Below, in pieces: positions 16,303 through 23,513 of a stretch of DNA of 49,042 bases. Position 1 is the stretch's first letter, and the number at the start of each line of letters is the position of its first letter. Source of the DNA: a virus; the IMG/VR virus record IMGVR_UViG_3300044701_001371, positions 1-49,042 of that record; one strand, given 5' to 3'. The position numbers and the translations under genes are program-made. The notes under the pieces are model-generated. The model was not told where the DNA came from and did no database searches. It saw nothing but the letters and a program-made list of their open reading frames with translations.

Positions 16303-16943
16303 TGAAACAATTATTAGTTGATACTACTGTATTCCAAATTACACCTCAAATCTTGAAGGAGTCGCAAGACCGCCACGGAAGATTTTTGGTTACAGGTGTA
16401 TTGCAGAGAGCAAACGCTAAAAACCAAAATGGTAGAGTATATCCAAGAAACATTCTTGAAAGAGAAGTTGAAAAATACAAGGGTAGGGAAATCAAAGAAA
16501 ACCGAGCATATGGCGAACTTGACCATCCGGAATCATCGGTAATTGAATTGAAAAACACATCGCACGTTGTTCGTGATGTGTGGTGGAATGGTGATGATGT
16601 AGTTGGTGCTGTTGAAATCTTAAACACACCTGCTGGCAAAATCTTACAAGAGTTAATCAAAGCAGAATGTACGGTTGGTATCTCATCAAGAGGTATGGGT
16701 TCCGTGAGTCAGATTAAAGAAGATGGAACTGTTGCTGTTGAAGGTGACTTTGAGTTGATTTGTTGGGACTTTGTTTCTAACCCATCAACGCATGGAGCTT
16801 TTATGAGACCTACAAATGAAGGGGTTATCAAAGAGTCAGTTCAAAGAAAACAAACTAATTATAATAAGGTTAATACACTTATGAGAGAAATCATCTGCGA
16901 AGTGGGTGGATATTGTGAGTGTGATTTTGGAGATATAAAATGA
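16302..16943 (+). CDS. 21: Prohead core serine protease (gp21-like)
   Basis: Maturation protease that digests the core and trims capsid proteins before packaging. The length of 213 aa is close to T4 gp21 (212). The catalytic His sits in GELDHPESS (H75) and the Ser in VGISSRGMGS (S128 or S129), the herpesvirus-assemblin-like His/Ser arrangement. The N-terminal segment FLVTGVLQRANAKNQNGRVYP is also typical. The start overlaps the stop of the 46-aa gene, and its own stop overlaps the next start (ATGA), so the protease is coupled to core and internal proteins that carry matching V-N-E sites. Confidence 0.94.
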   Translation: MKQLLVDTTVFQITPQILKESQDRHGRFLVTGVLQRANAKNQNGRVYPRNILEREVEKYKGREIKENRAYGELDHPESSVIELKNTSHVVRDVWWNGDDVVGAVEILNTPAGKILQELIKAECTVGISSRGMGSVSQIKEDGTVAVEGDFELICWDFVSNPSTHGAFMRPTNEGVIKESVQRKQTNYNKVNTLMREIICEVGGYCECDFGDIK

Positions 16944-17770
16944 AAATGATGTCATTACTAAAAGAAAACGCTAGTAGAACCGCAATGGAAATTGGCGGTT
17001 TGACTGGTTTAAACAAAGACGCAATCCAAAAGTTTGTTGATACTCACAATATGGATATTGAGAAGGTTTACCAATATGTTAAAAAGTCAAAGTTAACAGA
17101 TAGACTTAATTTTGTAACCGCAGTTGTTGGAACTCCTGGAAATCCGGTTCAAAAGAGAATGATTAAGATGTTTGGTGAATCGGTAAACGAATCACAAGAC
17201 CACGAAGTTTCAATGGCTCAAAATTCATTGGACTCTATTATCAAATACGCTACTGAATTGAAGCAAAAAATGGGTGAGATGGAAAAGGATGTTCCTGCTT
17301 GGATTCAAGACCACATCACTAATGCTGAAAACTATGTATCTCAAGCCGCTTCAAACTACCACGAATATGGTAGTGGTATGAACGAGGGTGTATTGAATGA
17401 AATGAATCGCCAGTTAAATGTAAAAGTTAACAAGATGTTATCATACGAACTTGGTGATATGAGAAAAGGTGGAGCTAATCACTTATGGGCTATTATGCAC
17501 ATTTTGATGGGTGCATTAACCGATGCTAACTTCCATTCAGATGCAAAGAAAGTTCCTGCTATCTTCGGTTCAAAAGCAAAATACGAAGGTGACCCACAAG
17601 GTGAGAAAGACCTTGAGAAAATGTACGAATACGATTTAGGTCCGACCATTGCTGCTCTTGCAAAATGGGATGGTAAAGACATCGTAAACGCAGTTGGTTT
17701 TTATGTATCAATGAATGTTGGTAGACCAATGGGTGAAAAAATTGAAAAACTTGTTGAAGGTAAAAAATAA
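16940..17770 (+). CDS. Internal head protein with ESVNE putative cleavage sites
   Basis: A 276-aa modular protein coupled to the protease gene by a 4-base overlap. Module 1 (~1-84) is a small helical domain ending in FGESVNE84|S. Module 2 (~85-149) begins HEVSMAQNSLDSIIKYATELKQ and includes PAWIQDHITNAENYVSQAAS, a helical domain often seen in internal proteins of T4-like phages. MNE149|G and VLNE154|M lead into module 3, a predicted helical domain. The 15-base ESVNE repeat at 17177-17191 matches those in the 847-aa gene. Processing and ejection with DNA are inferred from the sites. Confidence 0.7.
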   Translation: MKMMSLLKENASRTAMEIGGLTGLNKDAIQKFVDTHNMDIEKVYQYVKKSKLTDRLNFVTAVVGTPGNPVQKRMIKMFGESVNESQDHEVSMAQNSLDSIIKYATELKQKMGEMEKDVPAWIQDHITNAENYVSQAASNYHEYGSGMNEGVLNEMNRQLNVKVNKMLSYELGDMRKGGANHLWAIMHILMGALTDANFHSDAKKVPAIFGSKAKYEGDPQGEKDLEKMYEYDLGPTIAALAKWDGKDIVNAVGFYVSMNVGRPMGEKIEKLVEGKK

Positions 17771-19104
17771 GGACAACTAAAATGAAAAAATTATCACAAC
17801 TTCTTAAAGAATCACAAGATTTAGATTACCGCAGAATGAATGTTGGTGAAGAAGAAGGTCAGGGTATGACCAAAGAAGAAAAGCGTGCGTTCGTTGAAGC
17901 TGTTGCTGCTTACCGTCAATTAGGTGAAATGATTTCACACAAAGGTAATTTGGCTGAAATTCACGACTCTATCAAAGGTATCGTAGAAAGTGCTAATAAC
18001 ATTACGTTAAAAGAAACTGGTGATTGGTTTGATAGAGTAACTGTTCAGAGACATATGAAATCTATGAACGAATCATTCAAGGTATTCTCAAGCACCTTAA
18101 AAGAGGTGTCTACTCTTCAACAAAGATTGGAATCTACTTACGATGAAATTGGTGAGGTTCTTGGTAAATACTACGAAATCAAAGAAGGTAATGAGTTTGG
18201 TGCTGAAAGAGCTAAAGCAATTGCTGGTGGTGAAGATTCATTTGAAGTTGATGGTAAGTCATACAAGGTAACTGGAGTAGACGCTGAAGACAAGAAGAAC
18301 GCAGAAGAGTTTGCTAATGAATCTATGAAGTTAACATCTTTAATCAAAAGAAACGAAGAGTTAACTGGTCGTCAAAAAGAATTGGATGTTGATAGTGATG
18401 GTGACATTGAAGCTGATGACTTGGCTGATTTAAGAGCTGGCAAAAAAGCAGATGAATCAGTAAACGAAGCGGTATCTCCGGCGGATATGGATAAAATTAA
18501 AGGGGCAGTAGAAGCAGCATCTTCATTTATGAGTGTGGGTAGTGAGTTAAAGAAATTAGGTATGAAATATACTTTCGCTACCGAACCATTACCAATTTAT
18601 ATTATACAACCAACTCCAAATAACAAAGTTGCTATTGTAAATAAGAAATATGCAACCAAACCTGATTTTGTGGTTGGTGATATTGCAGTAGGTATAATGG
18701 AAGGCAAATTAAACGAAGAAGAAATTAAGTGGAATGCAGTTGAAAACGCAATCATCAACTTCTTAAAGATGAACACCAAAATTTTGGACAAGAGAGTTCA
18801 AGCTAAAGATACCGATGGTGTTAAAGGTGGATTAAAATCTATCATTAGTGGTTTGACTAATGCACAAAGAAATTTGAAGTTAGAATCAGTAAATGAAGCT
18901 AGTTATGTGAGTGGATACACTGTAAAAGCTAAAACTCCATATGAGTTTGTAAATGGCGCATACGCAGTTCTAAATGCATATTTAAGAGATGAAGAACTTG
19001 GACCAAAAGGTAAAAAAGAATTACAAGATATCTTAAAGTCATTAGAGTATATGAGAAAGTATTTCTTCTTTAAGTTGAGTGAATCAACCGAATCGGTAAA
19101 TGAA
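17177..19104 (+). repeat. Dispersed ESVNE-coding repeats in two head genes
   Basis: Copies of the GAATCRGTAAAYGAA element at 17177-17191, 18454-18468, 18883-18897 and 19090-19104, all in frame and all encoding ESVNE. The same element occurs more than 7 kb away at 8193-9620. Confidence 0.85.
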
Positions 19105-19392
19105 ATCACACTTGCTAGAGGTTTAAAAGATTTAATTAAAGGAACAACCTCATCAGTTGAAGGTATTAAAGTTTCTAAAGAATTAGCAAGTGCTATTGCA
19201 GGATGGGCTACCGGTTCTACTTATGGTCAAAGATATGGTAATCAAATGTTGAAGTCTCCGTTTGCTAATGTTTGGCAGATGGTATTTAGTCCTTCATTTG
19301 GAGTTGAAGCACATTTGAAAAGATACGACAAGGAAGCTTTAAACACTTTGAAGCCCGAACTTATGAAAATCAAGTCAAAATTGGGAATGTAA
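17782..19392 (+). CDS. Internal head polyprotein with EF-hand-like loop and ESVNE sites
   Basis: A 536-aa modular protein. ESVNE glutamates at 229, 372 and 441 delimit modules, with looser sites at SMNE, FANE and KLNE. The first module is helical; a FEVDGKSYKVTGVDAEDKKNA stretch follows at ~152-175; then DVDSDGDIEADD (202-213) matches a 12-residue EF-hand calcium loop with D202, D204, D206 and D213 as ligands. The later modules are soluble alpha/beta domains I do not recognise. It starts 11 bases after the previous stop with AAGGA as ribosome binding site. Cleavage by the gp21-like protease encoded two genes upstream is inferred. Confidence 0.7.
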   Translation: MKKLSQLLKESQDLDYRRMNVGEEEGQGMTKEEKRAFVEAVAAYRQLGEMISHKGNLAEIHDSIKGIVESANNITLKETGDWFDRVTVQRHMKSMNESFKVFSSTLKEVSTLQQRLESTYDEIGEVLGKYYEIKEGNEFGAERAKAIAGGEDSFEVDGKSYKVTGVDAEDKKNAEEFANESMKLTSLIKRNEELTGRQKELDVDSDGDIEADDLADLRAGKKADESVNEAVSPADMDKIKGAVEAASSFMSVGSELKKLGMKYTFATEPLPIYIIQPTPNNKVAIVNKKYATKPDFVVGDIAVGIMEGKLNEEEIKWNAVENAIINFLKMNTKILDKRVQAKDTDGVKGGLKSIISGLTNAQRNLKLESVNEASYVSGYTVKAKTPYEFVNGAYAVLNAYLRDEELGPKGKKELQDILKSLEYMRKYFFFKLSESTESVNEITLARGLKDLIKGTTSSVEGIKVSKELASAIAGWATGSTYGQRYGNQMLKSPFANVWQMVFSPSFGVEAHLKRYDKEALNTLKPELMKIKSKLGM

Positions 19393-19393
19393 G

Positions 19394-19549
19394 ATGAACG
19401 AAATGAACATCCTACAAGACCTATCAGTTGAGTTTTCTCAAATGATTAAGAAAAACTTACCACAAATCAAAAAGTTATCCCCTTCTACTCAAAGAGAGTT
19501 GGGGAAACTTTTTTCTGATTTTAAAAATGGACTTGATGATTTAAGTTAA
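19394..19549 (+). CDS. 51-aa hypothetical protein
   Basis: Begins one base after the preceding stop: MNEMNILQDLSVEFSQMIKK, ending NGLDDLS. A single charged, mostly helical domain with no recognisable motif. Support is its exact fit between genes and a start immediately after the upstream stop, which suggests translational coupling. The N-terminal MNE is reminiscent of the V-N-E sites but may be chance. Confidence 0.55.
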   Translation: MNEMNILQDLSVEFSQMIKKNLPQIKKLSPSTQRELGKLFSDFKNGLDDLS

Positions 19550-19557
19550 AAAAATTG

Positions 19558-19566
19558 TATTTATTA
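19558..19566 (+). promoter_or_regulatory. TATTTATTA box upstream of the bS21-like gene
   Basis: Lies 18 bases before the ATG at 19585. A longer open frame reaching back to a TTG at 19555 would run through the box, which supports the ATG as the true start. Confidence 0.5.
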
Positions 19567-19584
19567 CAATATAAAAAACAAGTT

Positions 19585-19836
19585 ATGGAAGAAAACAAAA
19601 AATTCAAAAAAGTTAGAAAAGCCGAAATGGTTATTGTGGGAAAGCCCAACGCTGTGAAGGTAGTAAACAACAACATTGAAGCCGCTTTACGATTCTGGAA
19701 AAAGAATATGAAAGAAAGTGGTAAAATTGAATGGATTAAATCACATAGAGAATATGTGAAACCAACTACGGAAAAAAGAGAGCTACGAAATCAAGCACTC
19801 CGTAAAGAGTGGACACGACGCCAACAACAAGAATAA
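19585..19836 (+). CDS. rpsU-like: bS21-like ribosomal protein
   Basis: An 83-aa basic protein. After an ~20-residue N-terminal extension it reads AVKVVNNNIEAALRFWKKNM, then KESGKIEWIKSHREYVKP and a basic tail TTEKRELRNQALRK. This follows the bS21 pattern N-I-x-x-A-L-R-x-[FW]-K-[RK]-x-x-x-x-[AS]-G, then [RK]-x-x-[ER]-[YF]-x-[KE]-P and basic residues. Phage-encoded bS21 is known from marine and giant phages, where it is thought to join host 30S subunits and bias translation initiation. It lies between internal head genes and the scaffold gene and has its own box, so it may be made late. The assignment is by pattern only. Confidence 0.75.
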   Translation: MEENKKFKKVRKAEMVIVGKPNAVKVVNNNIEAALRFWKKNMKESGKIEWIKSHREYVKPTTEKRELRNQALRKEWTRRQQQE

Positions 19837-19875
19837 TAAATGGTAAACACTTTATTGTTTCAATAAAAGTTCCCA

Positions 19876-19883
19876 TATTTATT
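19876..19883 (+). promoter_or_regulatory. TATTTATT box, distal copy upstream of the scaffold gene
   Basis: First of two boxes in the 150-base leader of the scaffold gene, 103 bases before its ATG. Confidence 0.4.
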
Positions 19884-19893
19884 ACTAAAAATG

Positions 19894-19955
19894 TAGTCCC
19901 CTAATGGACTATAACTTTATTTATAATTGTATTATTAAGGTTCACGAATAACCTT
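19894..19955 (+). promoter_or_regulatory. Leader of the scaffold gene with two small hairpins around a box
   Basis: TAGTCC (19894-19899) can pair with GGACTA (19906-19911), and TAAGGTT (19936-19942) with AACCTTA (19950-19956). The second TATTTATA box (19918-19925) lies between them. Neither hairpin has a U-run, so they are not terminators; they may affect RNA stability or access to the GGAG site at 19977-19980. Confidence 0.35.
19918..19925 (+). promoter_or_regulatory. TATTTATA box, proximal copy upstream of the scaffold gene
   Basis: Second box in the leader, 61 bases before the ATG at 19987. A tandem pair would fit the high demand for scaffold and capsid protein. Confidence 0.5.
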
Positions 19956-19986
19956 ATTACCCCGAAGAATAATTTAGGAGTTTAAA

Positions 19987-20994
19987 ATGGCAAAATCAGA
20001 TTTGCTCAAAGAAGCTATCGCTGACGCAAAAGCCGTAAAAGAAACTGCTTTAGCTAACGCTAAGTTGGCTTTAGAAGAAGCATTTGCTCCACGAATTCAG
20101 TCTATGTTGTCTCACAAACTCGCAGAAGAACTTGACGATGAGGAAGTTTCTGAAGAAGAGGAAGAGATGACTGCTGAAGTACCTGCAATGGAAGAAGAGG
20201 ATGAAATGTCCGCTGACGCTGAAATGGGTGCTGAAGAAGATATGACTGAAGAAGAGGATGAAATGTATTCTGAAGAAGACCAAATGGGTGCTGAAGAAGA
20301 GATGGATATGGCTGCTGACTCTGATGAAGAAGGTGAAGAATACGAACTTACCGGTGATGAAGAAGAAGACACCGAAGAGGACGACCTTGACCTTGAAGCA
20401 GTAATCAGAGAATTAGAAGACGCAATGGCTTCCGATGAAGAAGAAATGGCATTTGAAGAAGATGAAATGGAAGATGAAATGACATCTGAAGAAGATGAAA
20501 TGGAAGATGAAATGACATCTGAAGAAGATGAAGAAGAACTTGACATCAACGAAATCATCCGTACCTTGAAAGAAATGGAAGGTAATGGCGAAGAAGAGAT
20601 GACCGAGGAAGAAGAAGACGCTACTGAAGGTTACAAAGAAGAATTGGAAGAAGCTTATAAGACTATTCAGTCTATGAGAAAAACCATCAACGAAGTAAAC
20701 TTACTTAACGCAAAACTTCTTTACACGAACAAGTTGTTCAGAACTTTTGATTTGAACGAGTCTCAAAAAGTTAAAGTAATTGAAAACTTTGATAGAGCTT
20801 CAAACTTGAGAGAAGTAAAATTAGTATTTGCTACATTAGGTGAAAACTTAAATGTCGCTAGAAAAAAGAAAACAGTTGTTAAAGAATCACTCGCTTCTAA
20901 ACCAATGAAGTCAACTGCAGCTCCTAAAAAGATTTTATCTGAAGGTGACGCAGTAGCTGAAAGATTTAAGAAGTTAGCTGGTTTGATTAAATAA
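19987..20994 (+). CDS. 22: Prohead scaffold/core protein (gp22-like)
   Basis: A 335-aa main core protein candidate. Residues ~45-220 are extremely acidic (runs of EEEEMTAEV, EDEMEDEMTSEEDE), like capsid scaffolds. A helical region follows (~215-290, YKTIQSMRKTINEVNLLNAKLLYTN), and a basic C-terminal tail ending SEGDAVAERFKKLAGLIK resembles the shell-binding tails of gp22-type scaffolds. It lies directly before the capsid gene, as in T4, with GGAG seven bases before the ATG. Many L/I-x-E tripeptides would allow digestion by the protease. A 33-base tandem duplication lies in the acidic part. Confidence 0.88.
   Translation: MAKSDLLKEAIADAKAVKETALANAKLALEEAFAPRIQSMLSHKLAEELDDEEVSEEEEEMTAEVPAMEEEDEMSADAEMGAEEDMTEEEDEMYSEEDQMGAEEEMDMAADSDEEGEEYELTGDEEEDTEEDDLDLEAVIRELEDAMASDEEEMAFEEDEMEDEMTSEEDEMEDEMTSEEDEEELDINEIIRTLKEMEGNGEEEMTEEEEDATEGYKEELEEAYKTIQSMRKTINEVNLLNAKLLYTNKLFRTFDLNESQKVKVIENFDRASNLREVKLVFATLGENLNVARKKKTVVKESLASKPMKSTAAPKKILSEGDAVAERFKKLAGLIK
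20455..20532 (+). repeat. 33-base tandem repeat in scaffold gene
   Basis: Two perfect units, 20455-20487 and 20488-20520, coding for 11 residues EEDEMEDEMTS, plus a 12-base partial third unit. Lengthens the acidic segment without a frame change. Confidence 0.85.
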
Positions 20995-21024
20995 TAAAAA
21001 ACCAAAAAAGAAAAAAGGATTAAA

Positions 21025-22674
21025 ATGAAAGTAAATAACATTTTAGCTGAATCTGCTGGTTTCAACAAGAGAATGTCTGAAGAGACTAAAGGTATCGTAT
21101 CTAAATGGGCTAAAACTGGTCTTTTAGAAGGTTTATCTTCAGATTTTGAAAAGTCAGGAATGGCTACTCTACTTGAAAACCAAGCAAAGCAATTAGTATC
21201 TGAAGCATCTGCTACAGGTACATCGGCAAACTCTGAAGAGTGGAGCGGTGTCGCTTTACCTTTGGTACGCCGTATCTTCTCTGAAATCGCAGCGAAAGAA
21301 TTCGTTTCGGTTCAACCTATGAACTTACCTTCGGGTCTTGTATTCTACTTGGACTTCAAGTATGGTACAGGTCAACCAGGTTTCACTACTGGTTCTGGTA
21401 AAAACTCACAAGCTGATTCAGTATTCGGTATCACCGAAACTGGTTCAAATGCTACTGGTGGTCTTTACGGAGACGGTCGTTTCGGTTACACTATCAATGA
21501 AACTCAATCTGCTGCGTTAGGTTATGGTTCACTTGGTGCTAGTAACGTAGCTACTAGCTCATTAAGCGAATCAGACTACAACTTTGACACCGCGTGGTCA
21601 GCATCAGTTTACGTTAACTACCCAGGTATTTCTGGTGGTGTATCTATCCACACTTTGAGCGTATCTGCGTCTTCAATCAGCGGATTTGATTCAAATGGTG
21701 TTAAGGCGTTCCAACCAGTTGGTGATGCTGTAACTGCTTACTACCCACAATTCACTACTTACAACTCTACAACTGAAGTTGTCAAGTTTGTTGTATTGGG
21801 TGATGTTGACAATGGTGACACTGTTGTTATCAAGTACCAAAAGCAACCAACTGATATCACTCGTGGTGACTTTGAACAATCAACTTCAGGTTTCGCTGCA
21901 AACCCAGAAACCGATTTAGGTATTCCTGAATTGAACGTAGAGCTTCGTTCTATTCCAATCGTTGCTAAGACTCGTAAGTTGAAGGCACAATGGACTCCAG
22001 AATTCGCTCAAGACTTGAACGCATACCACTCAATTGACGCTGAAGCTGAATTAACCTCAATGTTGTCAGAGTACATCTCACAAGAAATTGACCTTGAAAT
22101 CTTGGATATGTTACAACAAAACGCATTGACTACTGGTCACTGGTCGGCTAAAGTTGGTTACGAGTGGAATGGTTCATCATTCGCTCAATCTGCGGCTAAC
22201 TACACTGCATACATCCAAGGTACTTGGTTTGCTACATTAGGTACTGTTCTTCAGAGAGTATCTAACCAAATCCACGCTAAGACTATGAGAGGTGGAGCAA
22301 ACTTCTTGGTAGTATCTCCTGATGTTGCAACTATCCTTGAGTCTATTCCAGGATACACCGCAAATGGTACAGGTGAAGCAATGCAGTTCGCAATGGGCGT
22401 ATCTCAAGTAGGTTCATTCGCTAACCGCTACACTGTTTACAAGAACCCATACATGCAATCAAATATGATTCTTATGGGCTTCAAAGGTGCTCAATTCCTT
22501 GAGACTGGTGCTGTTTACGCTCCATACATCCCATTGATTATGACTCCTCTTGTGTACGACCCGAAAAACTTCCAACCTCGTAAGGGTGTAATGACTCGTT
22601 ACGCGAAGGAAATGATTCGTGGTGAGTTCTACGGTAAAGTATTCGTTCACGGTCTTGAGACTGTTGGACAATAA
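21025..22674 (+). CDS. 23: Major capsid protein precursor (gp23-like)
   Basis: Forms the hexamers of the prohead shell. A 549-aa protein, near T4 gp23 (521). The N-terminal ~60 residues form the propeptide (SKWAKTGLLEGL..., ending AKQLVSE60|A61), a good match to the T4-type cleavage site before an A-rich start. Mature-part family signatures are WSGVALPLVRRIFSEIAAKEFVSVQPMN (~75-100) and, later, RSIPIVAKTRKLKAQWTPEFAQDL (~311-334), EISQ-type helices and RGGANFLVVSPDVATIL. It ends with RYAKEMIRGEFYGKVFVHGLE. No vertex homologue (gp24) is next to it. A strong terminator follows the stop. Confidence 0.96.
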   Translation: MKVNNILAESAGFNKRMSEETKGIVSKWAKTGLLEGLSSDFEKSGMATLLENQAKQLVSEASATGTSANSEEWSGVALPLVRRIFSEIAAKEFVSVQPMNLPSGLVFYLDFKYGTGQPGFTTGSGKNSQADSVFGITETGSNATGGLYGDGRFGYTINETQSAALGYGSLGASNVATSSLSESDYNFDTAWSASVYVNYPGISGGVSIHTLSVSASSISGFDSNGVKAFQPVGDAVTAYYPQFTTYNSTTEVVKFVVLGDVDNGDTVVIKYQKQPTDITRGDFEQSTSGFAANPETDLGIPELNVELRSIPIVAKTRKLKAQWTPEFAQDLNAYHSIDAEAELTSMLSEYISQEIDLEILDMLQQNALTTGHWSAKVGYEWNGSSFAQSAANYTAYIQGTWFATLGTVLQRVSNQIHAKTMRGGANFLVVSPDVATILESIPGYTANGTGEAMQFAMGVSQVGSFANRYTVYKNPYMQSNMILMGFKGAQFLETGAVYAPYIPLIMTPLVYDPKNFQPRKGVMTRYAKEMIRGEFYGKVFVHGLETVGQ

Positions 22675-22699
22675 TAATCGTTAGAACAACGAGTAATCT

Positions 22700-22727
22700 A
22701 AAGGGGGTCTTCGGACCCCCTTTTTTT
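22700..22727 (+). terminator. Rho-independent terminator after the capsid gene
   Basis: GGGGGTC (22703-22709), TTCG loop, GACCCCC (22714-22720), then seven T. A perfect GC-rich stem with a very stable UUCG tetraloop; it ends the head transcription unit. Confidence 0.95.
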
Positions 22728-22740
22728 ATTATACCCAAGA

Positions 22741-22748
22741 TACTTATA
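22741..22748 (+). promoter_or_regulatory. TACTTATA box, putative promoter of the PhoH gene
   Basis: Just downstream of the terminator and 39 bases before the ATG at 22788, as expected for restarting transcription. Confidence 0.5.
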
Positions 22749-22787
22749 CTAAAGGTTTTATAATAATAATTTATCTATAAAGGGTTT

Positions 22788-23444
22788 ATGGAGAATACGG
22801 AAAAACGAGTTCCAAAAGGTGATATTAAATTTTCAATTAATTTATCCGATGAACAAAAACACGCAAAATCACAAATCCTTGAACATCCATTTAATTTTAT
22901 TTTAGGAAAAGCTGGTAGTGGTAAAACCCTACTCGCAGTTCAGATTGCATTGGATTTGTATTTCAAAAGAGAAATCAACAAAATTGTTATCACGAGACCT
23001 ACTGTATCTAATGAGGACAATGGATTTTTACCTGGTTCTTTGGAAGAAAAAATGGAACCTTGGTTAGTACCAATCCGTTCTAATATGAAAAAGGTATACG
23101 ATAAGTGGATTGTCCTTGAAAAAATGGAAAAAGAAGAAAACATTGAATTGGTTTCTTTAACACATTTTCGTGGTAGAACTTTTGATAATTGTGTATGTAT
23201 AGTAGATGAGTTTCAAAACTTAACTAAAACACAATTAGCAATGGTATTGGGTAGATTGGGTAAGGGGTCTCGTATGATTCTTACAGGTGACGCTCAACAA
23301 ATTGATTTAAAGTTTTCAAACGATTCAGCAGTACACGATGTTGCTAAATTAAAAGAATCAAGATTTGTATACACGGTTAATTTAAAAGATAATCACCGAC
23401 ACGAAGCTCTTGATGAAGTTTTAAGACTATTATATTCTTTCTAA
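22788..23444 (+). CDS. phoH: PhoH-like P-loop ATPase
   Basis: A 218-aa protein of the PhoH family, common in marine phages and of debated function (RNA metabolism or phosphate stress). Walker A GKAGSGKT is at residues 40-47 and Walker B CIVDEFQNLT at ~138-147 (D140-E141). Further family features are KIVITRPTV after the P-loop and MILTGDAQQIDL near residue 165, followed by the helicase-like DNHRHEALDEVL end. The length is typical of phage PhoH. It stands between the capsid terminator and the fibre genes with its own box upstream, so it may be expressed separately. Confidence 0.93.
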   Translation: MENTEKRVPKGDIKFSINLSDEQKHAKSQILEHPFNFILGKAGSGKTLLAVQIALDLYFKREINKIVITRPTVSNEDNGFLPGSLEEKMEPWLVPIRSNMKKVYDKWIVLEKMEKEENIELVSLTHFRGRTFDNCVCIVDEFQNLTKTQLAMVLGRLGKGSRMILTGDAQQIDLKFSNDSAVHDVAKLKESRFVYTVNLKDNHRHEALDEVLRLLYSF

Positions 23445-23457
23445 TAAGTTATGTTTA

Positions 23458-23484
23458 ATCTCTAACTATTTATTGATTAGAGAT
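23458..23484 (+). promoter_or_regulatory. Hairpin with TATTTATT box in its loop, upstream of adhesin gene
   Basis: ATCTCTAA (23458-23465) can pair with TTAGAGAT (23477-23484); the box (23467-23474) fills the loop. The ATG at 23514 is 39 bases beyond the box, and TTGGAG provides the ribosome binding site. Confidence 0.45.
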
Positions 23485-23513
23485 ACTATTTTATTAAGAG
23501 TTGGAGAACTTGT

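Noticed and set aside
19850-19869. CTTTATTG-TTT-CAATAAAAG hairpin after the bS21-like gene as terminator
   Set aside because: AT-only stem with a bulge and no following U-run; too weak to call.
20112-20558. Minus-strand Ser-rich open frame of 148 codons
   Set aside because: Antisense of GAA/GAT codons in the acidic scaffold segment; no independent support.
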